Part shown: in pieces, positions 25,732-37,435 of the stretch
How positions within the stretch are numbered: the stretch's first letter is position 1
How the letters are laid out: each line of letters begins with the position of its first letter
NCBI GenBank assembly: GCA_003600225.1
Contig: QZFT01000037.1
Coordinates: 1 to 64,000 of the forward strand
Source of the DNA: Pseudonocardiaceae bacterium YIM PH 21723
GTDB lineage: Bacteria; Actinomycetota; Actinomycetes; Mycobacteriales; Pseudonocardiaceae
Length of the DNA: 64,000 nucleotides
Direction: 5' to 3'
The notes under the pieces: generated by a model
Seen by the model: the letters and a program-made list of their open reading frames with translations, nothing else
Told to the model about the DNA's origin: nothing
Databases searched by the model: none
Program-made: the position numbers and the translations under genes

Positions 25732-26652
25732 CTAGCGCACCGGCCCGTTCCGGACGGCCACGGTGAACGCCAGACCTGCTGAGATGGCGGTCACGCCGCT
25801 CTTCGCCTCGGCGGGAACCGTGGTGTCACCGCCGTACCCGTTGGTCCACATGACGACCGAGCCGTCCGACTTCAACGCCACGTCGTTCGAGAAGCTGGAG
25901 TCGATGGCGACGACTCCACTGGACACCTCGGCCGGCGGCGGCTGTAAGACGTCGCCCCAGACCAGCACGGATCCGTCGGACTTCAACGCGACACTGCGCC
26001 ACGGCCCGGCCGAGACGGCGACCACGCCGCTGCTCGCCGCCGCGGGCACCGTGGTCTCGCCGTACTCGTCGTTGCGGGTCCAGGCGACCACCGAGCCGTC
26101 CGTCTTGGCCACCAGCATGTGGTAGTGGCAGGCCACCGCGCGGACACCGGTCATGGCGGCGGGCGGTACCGGCGTCGAATCGCCCCAGAGCACCACCGAG
26201 CCGTCCGCTTTGGCGACCAGGTTCTTGTACACGCCGGCGGAGATGGCGGTGACCCCGCTCTTGGCCTCGGCGGGCACCGCGAACGGGTGGCCCCAGTAGA
26301 CCACCGAGCCGTCCGCCTTCAGCGCGAGGCTGTGCCAGGAGCCCGCCGCGATGGCGACGACCCCGCTGCGCGCCTCCGGCGGAACTGTGGCCTGCCCCTC
26401 CTTGTTGTTACCCCAGGCGATCACCGAGCCGTCGGTCTTCAACGCCAGCACGTGGTTTCCGCCCGCGGCCACGGAGACCACGCCGCTCCTGGCCGCCTCC
26501 GGCACGGTCGTCTGACCGGAGGAGTTGTCTCCCCAGGCGATGACGCCGCCGCCCTCCCCGGCGGCTGCGGCCTCCGGTGCGAGGATCGTCCCCAGCAGCA
26601 GGACCGCCGTAGCCACCCATGCGCGGGCGCGCGGCACACTGATCGAACTCAC
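25732..26652 (-). CDS. Secreted RCC1-repeat beta-propeller protein 2
   Basis: A 306-residue paralogue of the downstream gene. Signal peptide (WVATAVLLLGTILAPEAAAAG), then seven RCC1-type units with the same V-x-AA-G-x-H-x-LALK-DGSV-x-WG pattern and the same N-terminal closing strand GGGVIAWG. It lacks the charged C-terminal tail of its partner. The two genes are on the same strand, 126 bp apart, so they may share a transcript. They were probably produced by tandem duplication. Confidence 0.87.
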   Translation of the reverse strand: MSSISVPRARAWVATAVLLLGTILAPEAAAAGEGGGVIAWGDNSSGQTTVPEAARSGVVSVAAGGNHVLALKTDGSVIAWGNNKEGQATVPPEARSGVVAIAAGSWHSLALKADGSVVYWGHPFAVPAEAKSGVTAISAGVYKNLVAKADGSVVLWGDSTPVPPAAMTGVRAVACHYHMLVAKTDGSVVAWTRNDEYGETTVPAAASSGVVAVSAGPWRSVALKSDGSVLVWGDVLQPPPAEVSSGVVAIDSSFSNDVALKSDGSVVMWTNGYGGDTTVPAEAKSGVTAISAGLAFTVAVRNGPVR

Positions 26653-26719
26653 GATTCCCCCTTGCCCCAGTATGTGCGGGCAACGCTAGGGGAGCGGTCT
26701 GACATCCGGCAGACACCGG

Positions 26720-27724
26720 TCAGCCGGAGACCAGGTCCCCGGTCTCCCGATAGCGGGCGTCCAGGTCGCCGGTCTCGCCGGTCCGGGCGGCGCGGCGGCC
26801 CAAGACGAAGACGTACAGCAGAAAGGCCACCTCGGCGGTCACCCCGATGCCCACCCGGGCCCAGGTGGGCAGCCCCGACGGCGTCACGAAGCCCTCGATG
26901 GCGCCGCACACCGCCAGGGTGCAGGCCAGGCCGAGGACCGCGACGACCACGGACCGGCCCTGTTCCGCCAGCGCGTCCGCCCGGGAGCGCGGGCCCGGGT
27001 CGATGACCGTCCAGCCCAGTTTCAAACCGGTGCCCGCGGCGACGAACACGCAGGTCAGCTCCAGCAGCCCGTGCGGGAGGATGAGCCCGAAGAACACGTC
27101 GAGGCGGTCGGCGGCGGCCATCAGCCCGGCCGAGACCCCCAGGTTGGCCGCGTTCTGCCACAGGATGAACAGCACCGGCAGGCCGAGCACGCCCAGCAGC
27201 AGGCAACCGGCCGCCACCCAGGCGTTGTTGGTCCACACGTGCGCGGCGAAGGAGGCCGCCGGGCCGGTCGAGTAGTAGGTCTCGAATTTCCCACCCGGAC
27301 GGGTGAGTTCGCGGATCTCGTCCGGGGCGGCGATCGTCGCCTGCACCTCCGGGTTGGCCGTCACCCAGGCCGCCAGCAGTCCGGAGACCAGGGTGCACAG
27401 CACCGCCACCGGAACCCACCAGGCAGCCGCCCGATAGAGCACCGCCGGGTACCGCCGGGCGAAGAAGTGGCCGATCTCCGCCCAGGCCGGGGTGGACGTG
27501 CCGGTGATCGCCGCGCGGCCTTGCGCGACGACGGTGGACAGCCGGGCAAGGAGTACCGGATCGGGTGCCGTGGACCGCACCAGCGACAGGTGCGTCGCGG
27601 TCTGCTGGTAGAGCGCCACGAGGTCGTCCGCCTCGGCGCCGGTCAGCCGCCTGCCCCGGCGGGACAGCGCCGCCAGGCGATCCCACTGCGCGCCGTGCGC
27701 AGCGGTGAACGCGTCGATGTCCAC
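26720..27724 (-). CDS. Stage II sporulation protein M (SpoIIM/DUF95)-like membrane protein
   Basis: A 334-residue protein. The GTG at 27724 has GGGGAG at proper distance; other upstream starts are worse. A soluble N-terminal region with LTGAEADDLVALYQQTATHLSLVRS and FFARRYPAVLYRAAAWW precedes five to six helices, including LFILWQNAANLGVSAGLMAAADRLDVFFGLILPHGLLELTCVFVAAGTGL, the family hallmark (PHG-x-x-E). The M. tuberculosis homologue is Rv3694c beside moxR2. Divergent from the RDD gene, whose product is its usual neighbour. Confidence 0.85.
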   Translation of the reverse strand: MDIDAFTAAHGAQWDRLAALSRRGRRLTGAEADDLVALYQQTATHLSLVRSTAPDPVLLARLSTVVAQGRAAITGTSTPAWAEIGHFFARRYPAVLYRAAAWWVPVAVLCTLVSGLLAAWVTANPEVQATIAAPDEIRELTRPGGKFETYYSTGPAASFAAHVWTNNAWVAAGCLLLGVLGLPVLFILWQNAANLGVSAGLMAAADRLDVFFGLILPHGLLELTCVFVAAGTGLKLGWTVIDPGPRSRADALAEQGRSVVVAVLGLACTLAVCGAIEGFVTPSGLPTWARVGIGVTAEVAFLLYVFVLGRRAARTGETGDLDARYRETGDLVSG

Positions 27725-27784
27725 TCGCACCTCCCCAGCTGGGACCATAATCGCATCAACCGACCTGGGGAGTGGAAAGACGGT

Positions 27785-28528
27785 ATGTCGCAGATCATCA
27801 CCGGGGACGCGGTGCCCCTGGAACTCCGCGAGGCCCGCCTCGCCAGCCGTGGCGTGGCCTACGCGCTGGACCTGATGATCGTCGTCATCGGGTTCATCAT
27901 CGGGCTGATCCTGTTCGTCGGGCTGATGCCCGAGCGGGACCTGTCGCTGGCGCAGACCCTCACGCTGGTCTACCTGATCGCCATGCTGGTCGGGCTGCCC
28001 ACCCTGGTGGAGACGCTGAGCTCCGGCCGCTCCCTGGGCAAGCTGATCATGGGCCTGCGGGTGGTGCGGGACGACGGTGGCCCGATCCGGTTCCGGCACG
28101 CGCTGGTGCGCTCCCTCTCCGGGTTCTTCGTGGACTTCTGGGCGTTGGGCCTGTTCGGCGCGGTCGCGGCGATCACCTCGCTGATCTCGCCGCGCGGCAA
28201 GCGGGTCGGCGACTACCTGGCGGGCACCGTGGTCATCCGGGTACGCGCGCCGCGAGCCGGGCACCCCGGGTGGATCACCATGCCGGACGGGTACGCGGAG
28301 TGGGCCGCCGGGCTCAACGTGCGGGTGGTGCCCGACGACCTGGCGCTGTCGGTGCGGCAGTTCCTCGGCCGGGCACACGAGCTGACCCTCAGCGCGCGGA
28401 CCAGCCTCGGCCGGCGGCTCGCCGGTGAGGTCGCCGCCCACCTGGGAATCGGCCCGGATCCGTCGATGCACCCGGAGCTCTACCTGGCCGCCGTGCTGGC
28501 CGAACGCCGTCGCAGGGCCGAACTGTGA
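27785..28528 (+). CDS. RDD family membrane protein
   Basis: A 247-residue protein from the ATG at 27785. The RDD domain is visible: RLASRGVAYALDLMIVVIGFII (helix 1 with the characteristic Asp), TLSSGRSLGKLIMGLRVVRDDGGPIRFRHALVRS and ISPRGKRVGDYLAGTVVI. The ~90-residue cytoplasmic tail is Pro/Arg rich. RDD proteins are described as ion- or osmo-related membrane proteins and often adjoin SpoIIM-like and MoxR genes. The stop overlaps the next GTG. Confidence 0.86.
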   Translation: MSQIITGDAVPLELREARLASRGVAYALDLMIVVIGFIIGLILFVGLMPERDLSLAQTLTLVYLIAMLVGLPTLVETLSSGRSLGKLIMGLRVVRDDGGPIRFRHALVRSLSGFFVDFWALGLFGAVAAITSLISPRGKRVGDYLAGTVVIRVRAPRAGHPGWITMPDGYAEWAAGLNVRVVPDDLALSVRQFLGRAHELTLSARTSLGRRLAGEVAAHLGIGPDPSMHPELYLAAVLAERRRRAEL

Positions 28529-29196
28529 CCAGCGACGCAGTAAGGGGCACCCACCCTCCACTCAACGCAGTAAGGGGCACCCTCACAGCGTTGAACGCAG
28601 GAAGGGGCACCCTTACTCGGTTCAGCGCGGTGATCCTGGCCGGCGGTGCCGGGATCAGGCTGGGCGGTGTGGACAAGGCGGCCGTCGAGCTGGACGGACG
28701 GTCCCTGCTGAGCCGGGCGCTGGCGGCCGTTCAGGGCGCCGAGCAGGTCGTGGTGGTGGGTCCTGAGCGGGACGGATTCGCCGTCGACTGGGCGTGCGAG
28801 GACCCGCCCGGCGGTGGTCCGGCGGCCGCGTTGGCGGCGGGGGTGGAGCGGCTGTCGGGGGTAACCACTACGGTTATGGCACTCGCGGTGGACCATCCCG
28901 GGGTGGGACAGGCCACAGTTGAGCGGTTGATTCGCGCGCTCTGGGCAGATTCTCAGGCAGCCGGAGCCCTGCTCATGGATGATGGGGACGCGAGAACCAC
29001 GCAGTGGCTGGTCAGCGCCTGGCGTTACCCGGCCCTTCGGGCGGCGTTGTCCGGTGAGATGACTGGACGGGCGCTGCGCCGGGTACTCGGCGGTCTGCCG
29101 ATGATCAGCGTGGCTGCCACGGGCGCGGAGAGCGCCGACGTGGACACGCCCGCCGATCTCGCCGACTGGCAGGCCCGGCTGACTACTGACATGTGA
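28525..29196 (+). CDS. Molybdenum cofactor guanylyltransferase, MobA-like
   Basis: A 223-residue nucleotidyltransferase. The nucleotide-binding signature VILAGGAGIRLGGVDKAAVELDGRSLL is complete, and DH in MALAVDHPG sits where the metal site is expected. MobA transfers GMP to molybdopterin to form the guanine dinucleotide cofactor. The first ~34 residues come from a 30-bp repeat array (three copies) translated in frame, so the biological start may be the GTG at 28630 or the GTG at 28525 overlapping the RDD stop. C-terminus DTPADLADWQARL is typical. Confidence 0.8.
   Translation: MTSDAVRGTHPPLNAVRGTLTALNAGRGTLTRFSAVILAGGAGIRLGGVDKAAVELDGRSLLSRALAAVQGAEQVVVVGPERDGFAVDWACEDPPGGGPAAALAAGVERLSGVTTTVMALAVDHPGVGQATVERLIRALWADSQAAGALLMDDGDARTTQWLVSAWRYPALRAALSGEMTGRALRRVLGGLPMISVAATGAESADVDTPADLADWQARLTTDM
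28536..28625 (+). repeat. 30-bp tandem repeat, three units, in frame with mobA
   Basis: Units 28536-28565, 28566-28595 and 28596-28625 share CGCAGTAAGGGGCACCC-type starts; unit 3 has diverged. Thirty is a multiple of three, so the array keeps the mobA frame open and adds AVRGT/TLTALNA-like residues. Confidence 0.9.
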
Positions 29197-29210
29197 TCGA
29201 TGGAGGACGA

Positions 29211-30356
29211 GTGACAGAGCCTGGCGCCGAGCAGCAGGGCAACCCCAGCCCTCCGGCCAACGACGCTCGACTGCTGGAGCGCACGGTCTTCGAGGTGAAG
29301 CGGGTCATCGTCGGCCAGGATCGCCTGGTCGAGCGGATGCTGGTCGGCCTGCTGGCCAAGGGCCACATCCTCCTCGAAGGTGTGCCCGGTGTGGCCAAGA
29401 CCCTCGCGGTGGAGACCTTCGCGACCGTGGTCGGTGGCTCCTTCTCCCGCCTGCAGTTCACCCCGGACCTGGTGCCTGCCGACCTGCTCGGCACCCGCAT
29501 CTACCGGCAGAGCAGCGAGGCCTTCGACGTGGAGCTCGGCCCGGTGGTGGCCAACTTCGTGCTCGCCGACGAGATCAACCGCGCGCCGGCCAAGGTGCAG
29601 TCCGCGCTGCTGGAGGTCATGGCCGAACGGCACGTGTCCCTCGGTGGCAAGACCTTCCCGATGCCCGACCCGTTCCTGGTGCTCGCCACGCAGAACCCGA
29701 TCGAGAACGAGGGCGTCTACCCGCTGCCCGAGGCGCAGCGGGACCGCTTCCTGTTCAAGATCATCGTGGAGTACCCCACGGTGGAGGAGGAGCGGGAGAT
29801 CATCTACCGGATGGGTGTGCACCCGCCGGTCCCGCAGCAGGTGCTCAGCCCGCAGGAGCTGACCCGGCTGCAGGAGGTCGCCGGCCAGGTGTTCGTGCAC
29901 CACGCGCTGGTGGATTACGTGGTGCGCCTGGTCCTGGCCACCCGTACCCCCGCCGAGCACGGCCTGTCCGACGTCGCCGGCTGGATCGCCTACGGTGCCT
30001 CCCCGCGTGCGTCCCTGGGCATCGTGGCCGCATCCCGGGCGCTCGCCCTGGTCCGCGGCCGGGACTACGTGCTCCCGCAGGACATCGTGGACGTGGTGCC
30101 GGACGTGCTGCGCCACCGCCTGGTGCTGTCCTACGACGCGCTCGCCGACTCGGTTCCGGTGGACCACATCGTCAACCGCGTGTTGCAGACCGTGCCGTTG
30201 CCGCAGGTCTCCGCCCGCCCGCAGGTCCAGCAGCCGCCGGCCCCGGCGGCCCCCGTTCCCACCGGTGCTGAGCCGATCGGCAACACCCAGCAGTTCAACG
30301 TGACCCCGGCGCCCGGCTTCCCGGCGCCCGCCGCCCCGGCCCCGGGACAGCAGTAG
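29211..30356 (+). CDS. MoxR family AAA+ ATPase (moxR1-type, Rv1479-like)
   Basis: A 381-residue AAA+ protein from the GTG at 29211, with GGAGG at proper spacing. Walker A GVPGVAKT is at about residues 57-64 and Walker B VLADEINRAPAKVQ about 60 residues later; LATQNPIENEGVYPLPEAQRDRF is the sensor region. It carries a Pro/Ala-rich C-terminal tail of about 50 residues (PQVQQPPAPAAPVP). Followed without gap by DUF58 and VWA genes, the Rv1479-Rv1481 set implicated in mycobacterial envelope physiology. Confidence 0.92.
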   Translation: MTEPGAEQQGNPSPPANDARLLERTVFEVKRVIVGQDRLVERMLVGLLAKGHILLEGVPGVAKTLAVETFATVVGGSFSRLQFTPDLVPADLLGTRIYRQSSEAFDVELGPVVANFVLADEINRAPAKVQSALLEVMAERHVSLGGKTFPMPDPFLVLATQNPIENEGVYPLPEAQRDRFLFKIIVEYPTVEEEREIIYRMGVHPPVPQQVLSPQELTRLQEVAGQVFVHHALVDYVVRLVLATRTPAEHGLSDVAGWIAYGASPRASLGIVAASRALALVRGRDYVLPQDIVDVVPDVLRHRLVLSYDALADSVPVDHIVNRVLQTVPLPQVSARPQVQQPPAPAAPVPTGAEPIGNTQQFNVTPAPGFPAPAAPAPGQQ

Positions 30357-31288
30357 TGACCCAGGCCGAGGCCCGGCCCAGCTGGGCGCCACCGGAACTG
30401 GCCGACGGCCGGCTGGACGCCGGTCTGCGCACCCTGGAACTGGACGTCCGGCGCCGGTTGGACGGCCTGTTGCAGGGCAACCACCTGGGACTGGTTCCCG
30501 GGCCCGGCAGCGAGCCGGGGGAGGCGCGGCCCTACCAGCCAGGCGACGACGTGCGCCGGATGGACTGGTCGGTCACCGCGCGCACCTCGGTGCCGCACAT
30601 CCGGGAGACCATCGCCGACCGGGAGCTGGAGACCTGGGTGGCGCTGGACCTGTCGCCCAGCCTGGATTTCGGCACCGCCGCCTGCCTCAAGCGGGAACTC
30701 GCGGTGGCCGCGCTCGCCGCGATCACCCATCTGACCCGTGGCGGCGGCAACCGGATCGGCGCCCTGGTATCGACCGGCGAGGACACCCAGCGCATCCCGG
30801 CCCGCGGTGGGCTGGCACACGCGCAGACCATGCTGCGCCGGGTCGCGGGCACCGCGCCCGCCCCGGAGGGCACCCGCGGCGATCTGGCCGCGTTGCTGGA
30901 GCAACTGCGCAGGCCACCGCGCCGCCGTGGGCTGATCGTGGTGATCTCCGACTTCCTCGGCGGCCTGGAGTGGCAGCGGCCGCTGCGGGCGTTGTCCGCC
31001 CGGCACGACCTGCTGGCCATCGAGGTCATCGACCCCCGTGACCTGGAACTGCCCGACGTGGGCACCGTGGTGCTCGCCGACCCGGAGACCGGGCGGCAGC
31101 GCGAGGTGCACACCACCCCGCTGTTGTGCCGCGAGTTCGCCGCTGCGGCGGCCGCGCACCGCGATGCGGTGGCCGCCGGCCTGCGACAGGCGGGCGCCGG
31201 TCATCTGGTGCTGCGCACGGACTCCGACTGGGTCGCCGATATCGTCCGTTTCGTCGTCGCTCGAAAGAGGAACTGGTCCGGATCGTGA
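30356..31288 (+). CDS. DUF58 domain protein (Rv1480-like)
   Basis: A 310-residue protein, GTG start sharing bases with the moxR stop. No membrane segment. The DUF58 motif SEPGEARPYQPGDDVRRMDWSVTARTSVPHIRETIADRELETWVALDLSPSLDFG is complete, followed by a VWA-like fold (VVISDFLGGLEWQRPLRAL). Known co-operation of this type with MoxR and VWA proteins suggests a MoxR-remodelled complex. Overlaps the VWA gene start by 4 bp. Confidence 0.9.
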   Translation: MTQAEARPSWAPPELADGRLDAGLRTLELDVRRRLDGLLQGNHLGLVPGPGSEPGEARPYQPGDDVRRMDWSVTARTSVPHIRETIADRELETWVALDLSPSLDFGTAACLKRELAVAALAAITHLTRGGGNRIGALVSTGEDTQRIPARGGLAHAQTMLRRVAGTAPAPEGTRGDLAALLEQLRRPPRRRGLIVVISDFLGGLEWQRPLRALSARHDLLAIEVIDPRDLELPDVGTVVLADPETGRQREVHTTPLLCREFAAAAAAHRDAVAAGLRQAGAGHLVLRTDSDWVADIVRFVVARKRNWSGS

Positions 31289-32262
31289 GTTTTGCCCACC
31301 CGTGGAACTTCCTGTTGCTGCTCGTGGTGGCCGGTCTGGTCGCCGGATACCTGCTCGCGCAGCGGGCCAAGAAGCGCAACACGCTGCGCTTCGCCAACCT
31401 GGAGCTCCTTGAGCGGGTGATGCCGAAACGGCAGGGCTGGTGGCGGTTCGCTCCGGTGGCGTTGCTGCTGGTCGGCATGCTGTTGCTGGTGGTCGCCCTC
31501 GCCGGTCCGCAGGCGCAGCAGAAGGTGCCGCGCAACCGCGCCACGGTGATGCTGGTGATCGACGTATCGCTGTCCATGAAGGCCACCGACGTCGCCCCGA
31601 CCCGGCTGGCCGCGGCCCAGGCGGCGGCCAAGCAGTTCGCCGACGACCTGACCCCCGGGGTGAACCTGGGTCTGCTGTCGTTCGCCGCGTCGGCCACCAT
31701 CCTGGTCTCGCCGACCACCGAGCGGACCAGCGTGAAGCAGGCCATCGACAACCTGCACCTCGCGGAGGCCACCGCCACCGGTGAGGCCGTTTTCGCCGCG
31801 TTGAACGGCATCGAGAGCTTCTCCACTGCGGTCGGTGGGGTGGACGGCGCGCCGCCGGCCCGGATCGTGCTGATGAGTGACGGCAAGCAGACCGTGCCCT
31901 CGCAGGACACTAGCGGCCCGCGTGGTGCGTTCACCGCGGCCAAGCAGGCCAAGGAGAAGGGTGTGCCGATCTCGGCGATCTCCTTCGGCACGCGGGGCGG
32001 CTCGATCGTGTTGGAGGGCGCCGAGCGTCCGGTGCCGGTGGACGACGAATCCCTGGAGCAGATCGGCAAGCTGTCCGGTGGCCAGTTCTACAAGGCGGCC
32101 AGCGCGGAGCAGCTCCGGCAGGTGTACGCGACCCTCGGCGAGCAGATCGGCTACGAGATCAAGCAGACCGACGCCAGCCGCCCCTGGCTGCTGTTCGGCG
32201 TCCTGTCGCTGATCGTCGCCATCGGCGGCGCCCTGGCGATCGGCCACCGCCTCCCCACCTGA
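31285..32262 (+). CDS. VWA domain membrane protein (Rv1481-like)
   Basis: A 325-residue protein from the GTG at 31285. Helices near residues 7-25 and 54-74 anchor the protein; the VWA domain starts at VMLVIDVSLSMKATDV with the MIDAS residues D93, S95 and S97, and a later RIVLMSDGKQT supplies the conserved Asp. A C-terminal helix (PWLLFGVLSLIVAIGGALAIGHRL) completes a BatA-like topology with the VWA domain outside. Last gene of the moxR1 operon, followed by a long perfect terminator hairpin. Confidence 0.9.
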   Translation: MSFAHPWNFLLLLVVAGLVAGYLLAQRAKKRNTLRFANLELLERVMPKRQGWWRFAPVALLLVGMLLLVVALAGPQAQQKVPRNRATVMLVIDVSLSMKATDVAPTRLAAAQAAAKQFADDLTPGVNLGLLSFAASATILVSPTTERTSVKQAIDNLHLAEATATGEAVFAALNGIESFSTAVGGVDGAPPARIVLMSDGKQTVPSQDTSGPRGAFTAAKQAKEKGVPISAISFGTRGGSIVLEGAERPVPVDDESLEQIGKLSGGQFYKAASAEQLRQVYATLGEQIGYEIKQTDASRPWLLFGVLSLIVAIGGALAIGHRLPT

Positions 32263-32272
32263 TCACAGTCCT

Positions 32273-32318
32273 CCGAAGTTGACGATGTTCGGGCGAAGCC
32301 GAACATCGTCAACTTCGG
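32273..32318. terminator. 20-bp perfect hairpin between convergent genes
   Basis: Arms CCGAAGTTGACGATGTTCGG (32273-32292) and its exact reverse complement (32299-32318), 6-nt loop. It lies between the VWA stop and the FAD/Fe-S gene stop, so it serves both strands. Arm sequence is related to hairpins at 41888 and 44844. Confidence 0.85.
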
Positions 32319-32320
32319 GA

Positions 32321-35836
<3,516 letters not shown>

Positions 35837-35989
35837 GTTGTTTATCGGCCAGCTGATCGCTCGGGCAGGCCTTCGGCCCACCCTCGCTGGATCAGAGGGG
35901 CTTCGCCCCTGGCGCGCCGCGCCGGCCGACCTCAATGTCGTTTGTGCCCCAACTCGTGTTTCTCCGCATCTACCTTCTAAGGATTTGAC

Positions 35990-36757
35990 GTGACTGGAAT
36001 TCTGGCGGGCAAGCGTCTGCTCATCACCGGTGTCATCACCGATGCGTCCATCGGTTTCCACGTGGCCAAGGTCGCCCAGGAGCAGGGCGCGACCGTGGTG
36101 CTGACCGGATTCGGCCGGCTGAGCCTGGTGGAGCGCATCGCCAAGCGGCTGCCCGAGGAGGCGCCGGTCATCGAGCTGGACGTCACCAACCAGGAGCAGC
36201 TCGACTCCCTCGCCGACCGGGTGCGCGAGCACGTGGACGGCATCGACGGGGTCATGCACTCCATCGGCTTCGCGCCGCAGTCCACCCTGGGCGGCGGCTT
36301 CCTGACCGCGCCGTGGGAGGACGTGGCCACCGCGCTGCACGTGTCCACCTACTCGTACAAGTCCCTGGCCATCGCCGCGCTGCCGCTGATGAAATCCGGT
36401 GGCTCCATCGTCGGCCTGACCTTCGACGCCGCGCAGGCGTGGCCGGTCTACGACTGGATGGGCGTCGCCAAGGCCGGTCTGGAGTCGGCGAACCGCTACC
36501 TGGCTCGTGACCTGGGCAAGCAGGGCATCCGGTCCAACCTGGTCGCCGCGGGTCCGTTGCGCACCATGGCCGCCAAGAGCATCCCGGGCTTCGACCAGTT
36601 CGAGGACACCTGGGTCAGCCGTTCCCCGCTGGGCTGGGACCTGCTGGACCCGACGCCGACCGCCAAGGCCTGCGCGCTGCTGCTGTCCGACTGGTTCCCG
36701 GCGACCACCGGCGAGATCGTGCACGTCGACGGCGGCCTGCACGCCGTCGGCGCTTAG
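35990..36757 (+). CDS. inhA: Enoyl-ACP reductase InhA
   Basis: A 255-residue NADH-dependent enoyl-ACP reductase. ITGVITDASIGFHVAKV binds NADH. Ser91 in HSIGF aligns with Ser94 of M. tuberculosis InhA, a known isoniazid-NAD resistance position; Tyr154 and Lys161 of the YDWMGVAK motif align with Tyr158/Lys165. FDAAQAWPVYDWMG and ESANRYLARDLGKQGIRSNLVAAGPLRT follow. GTG start with AGGA upstream. The 3' end overlaps an antisense gene by 143 bp. It is expected to work with FabG in elongation of long acyl chains. Confidence 0.95.
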   Translation: MTGILAGKRLLITGVITDASIGFHVAKVAQEQGATVVLTGFGRLSLVERIAKRLPEEAPVIELDVTNQEQLDSLADRVREHVDGIDGVMHSIGFAPQSTLGGGFLTAPWEDVATALHVSTYSYKSLAIAALPLMKSGGSIVGLTFDAAQAWPVYDWMGVAKAGLESANRYLARDLGKQGIRSNLVAAGPLRTMAAKSIPGFDQFEDTWVSRSPLGWDLLDPTPTAKACALLLSDWFPATTGEIVHVDGGLHAVGA

Positions 36758-37412
36758 TTCCACTCCCGGTTTCCGGTCCGTTCGCCGCGACGGCGGGCGG
36801 ACCGGAGGCCAGCGCCTTCTCGTACTCCTCGGTGGCGATCCGCAGGAACTCCCCGGGCCGGCGGGTCGTGAGGCCCGCGGTCGCCTCGCGGCCCATGAGT
36901 TCCCAGTACTCCCGGCCGATCTCCCCGGAGAACAGGTGTTTCAGGGTCAGCGTGCGCAGCTGCCGCTCGTCGGTGATGCCGATGTCATGGCCCAGGTGGG
37001 CATAGATCATGATCGTGTGCGCGAACAGCAACTGGCTCTGCTGGCGAGCGCTCCGGCCGCCCATGTCCCAGCCGAAGGCGGGCAGGAACCGCTCCGGATC
37101 CCGGACCGTCATGGCGAGCAGCTGCCGATGGAAGTCCCGCACGCTCGTCGCGCGTTGCGCCGTCGACTGCCGGGCCTGGACCAGCAGTGATCCGGTCACT
37201 CCGATGATCGCCACGGTGGACAGCACCGCCGACGCCGCACCGTAGGCCTGACCGATATCGCCCAGCAGCGCCCAGTCCAGCCCCCGCGCGCCGAACGACC
37301 TGGCCAGCAGCAGCGGGGAGAGCAACACCAGCGCCAGGCCGGTGGCGCCGGCGAGGACCACTATCACTGTGCCGCGTGTCATGGGCGGGAGACTGGCAGC
37401 CGTACCCGACAC
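36615..37412 (-). CDS. DUF6082-like membrane protein with antisense-derived tail
   Basis: A 265-residue frame (start GTG 37412 or ATG 37382). Two N-terminal helices (VIVVLAGATGLALVLLSPLLLA, ASAVLSTVAIIGVTGSLLV) precede QARQSTAQRATSVRDFHRQLLAMTVRDPERFLPAFG and FAHTIMIYAHLGHDIG, the pattern of actinomycete DUF6082 proteins. The last ~60 residues are Arg/Ser/Gly-rich and lie antisense to the 3' end of inhA (143 bp overlap), so the native stop was probably lost. Function unknown. Confidence 0.65.
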   Translation of the reverse strand: MSGTAASLPPMTRGTVIVVLAGATGLALVLLSPLLLARSFGARGLDWALLGDIGQAYGAASAVLSTVAIIGVTGSLLVQARQSTAQRATSVRDFHRQLLAMTVRDPERFLPAFGWDMGGRSARQQSQLLFAHTIMIYAHLGHDIGITDERQLRTLTLKHLFSGEIGREYWELMGREATAGLTTRRPGEFLRIATEEYEKALASGPPAVAANGPETGSGTKRRRRAGRRRRARSRRWSPGTSRTAAARRPWRSASGPAGPSPAGNG

Positions 37413-37435
37413 CGATCGTCACGTAGGGTTGACGA

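Noticed and set aside
28525-28625. A separate small gene formed by the AVRGT-type repeats
   Set aside because: The repeats are in frame with mobA and have no own stop before it.
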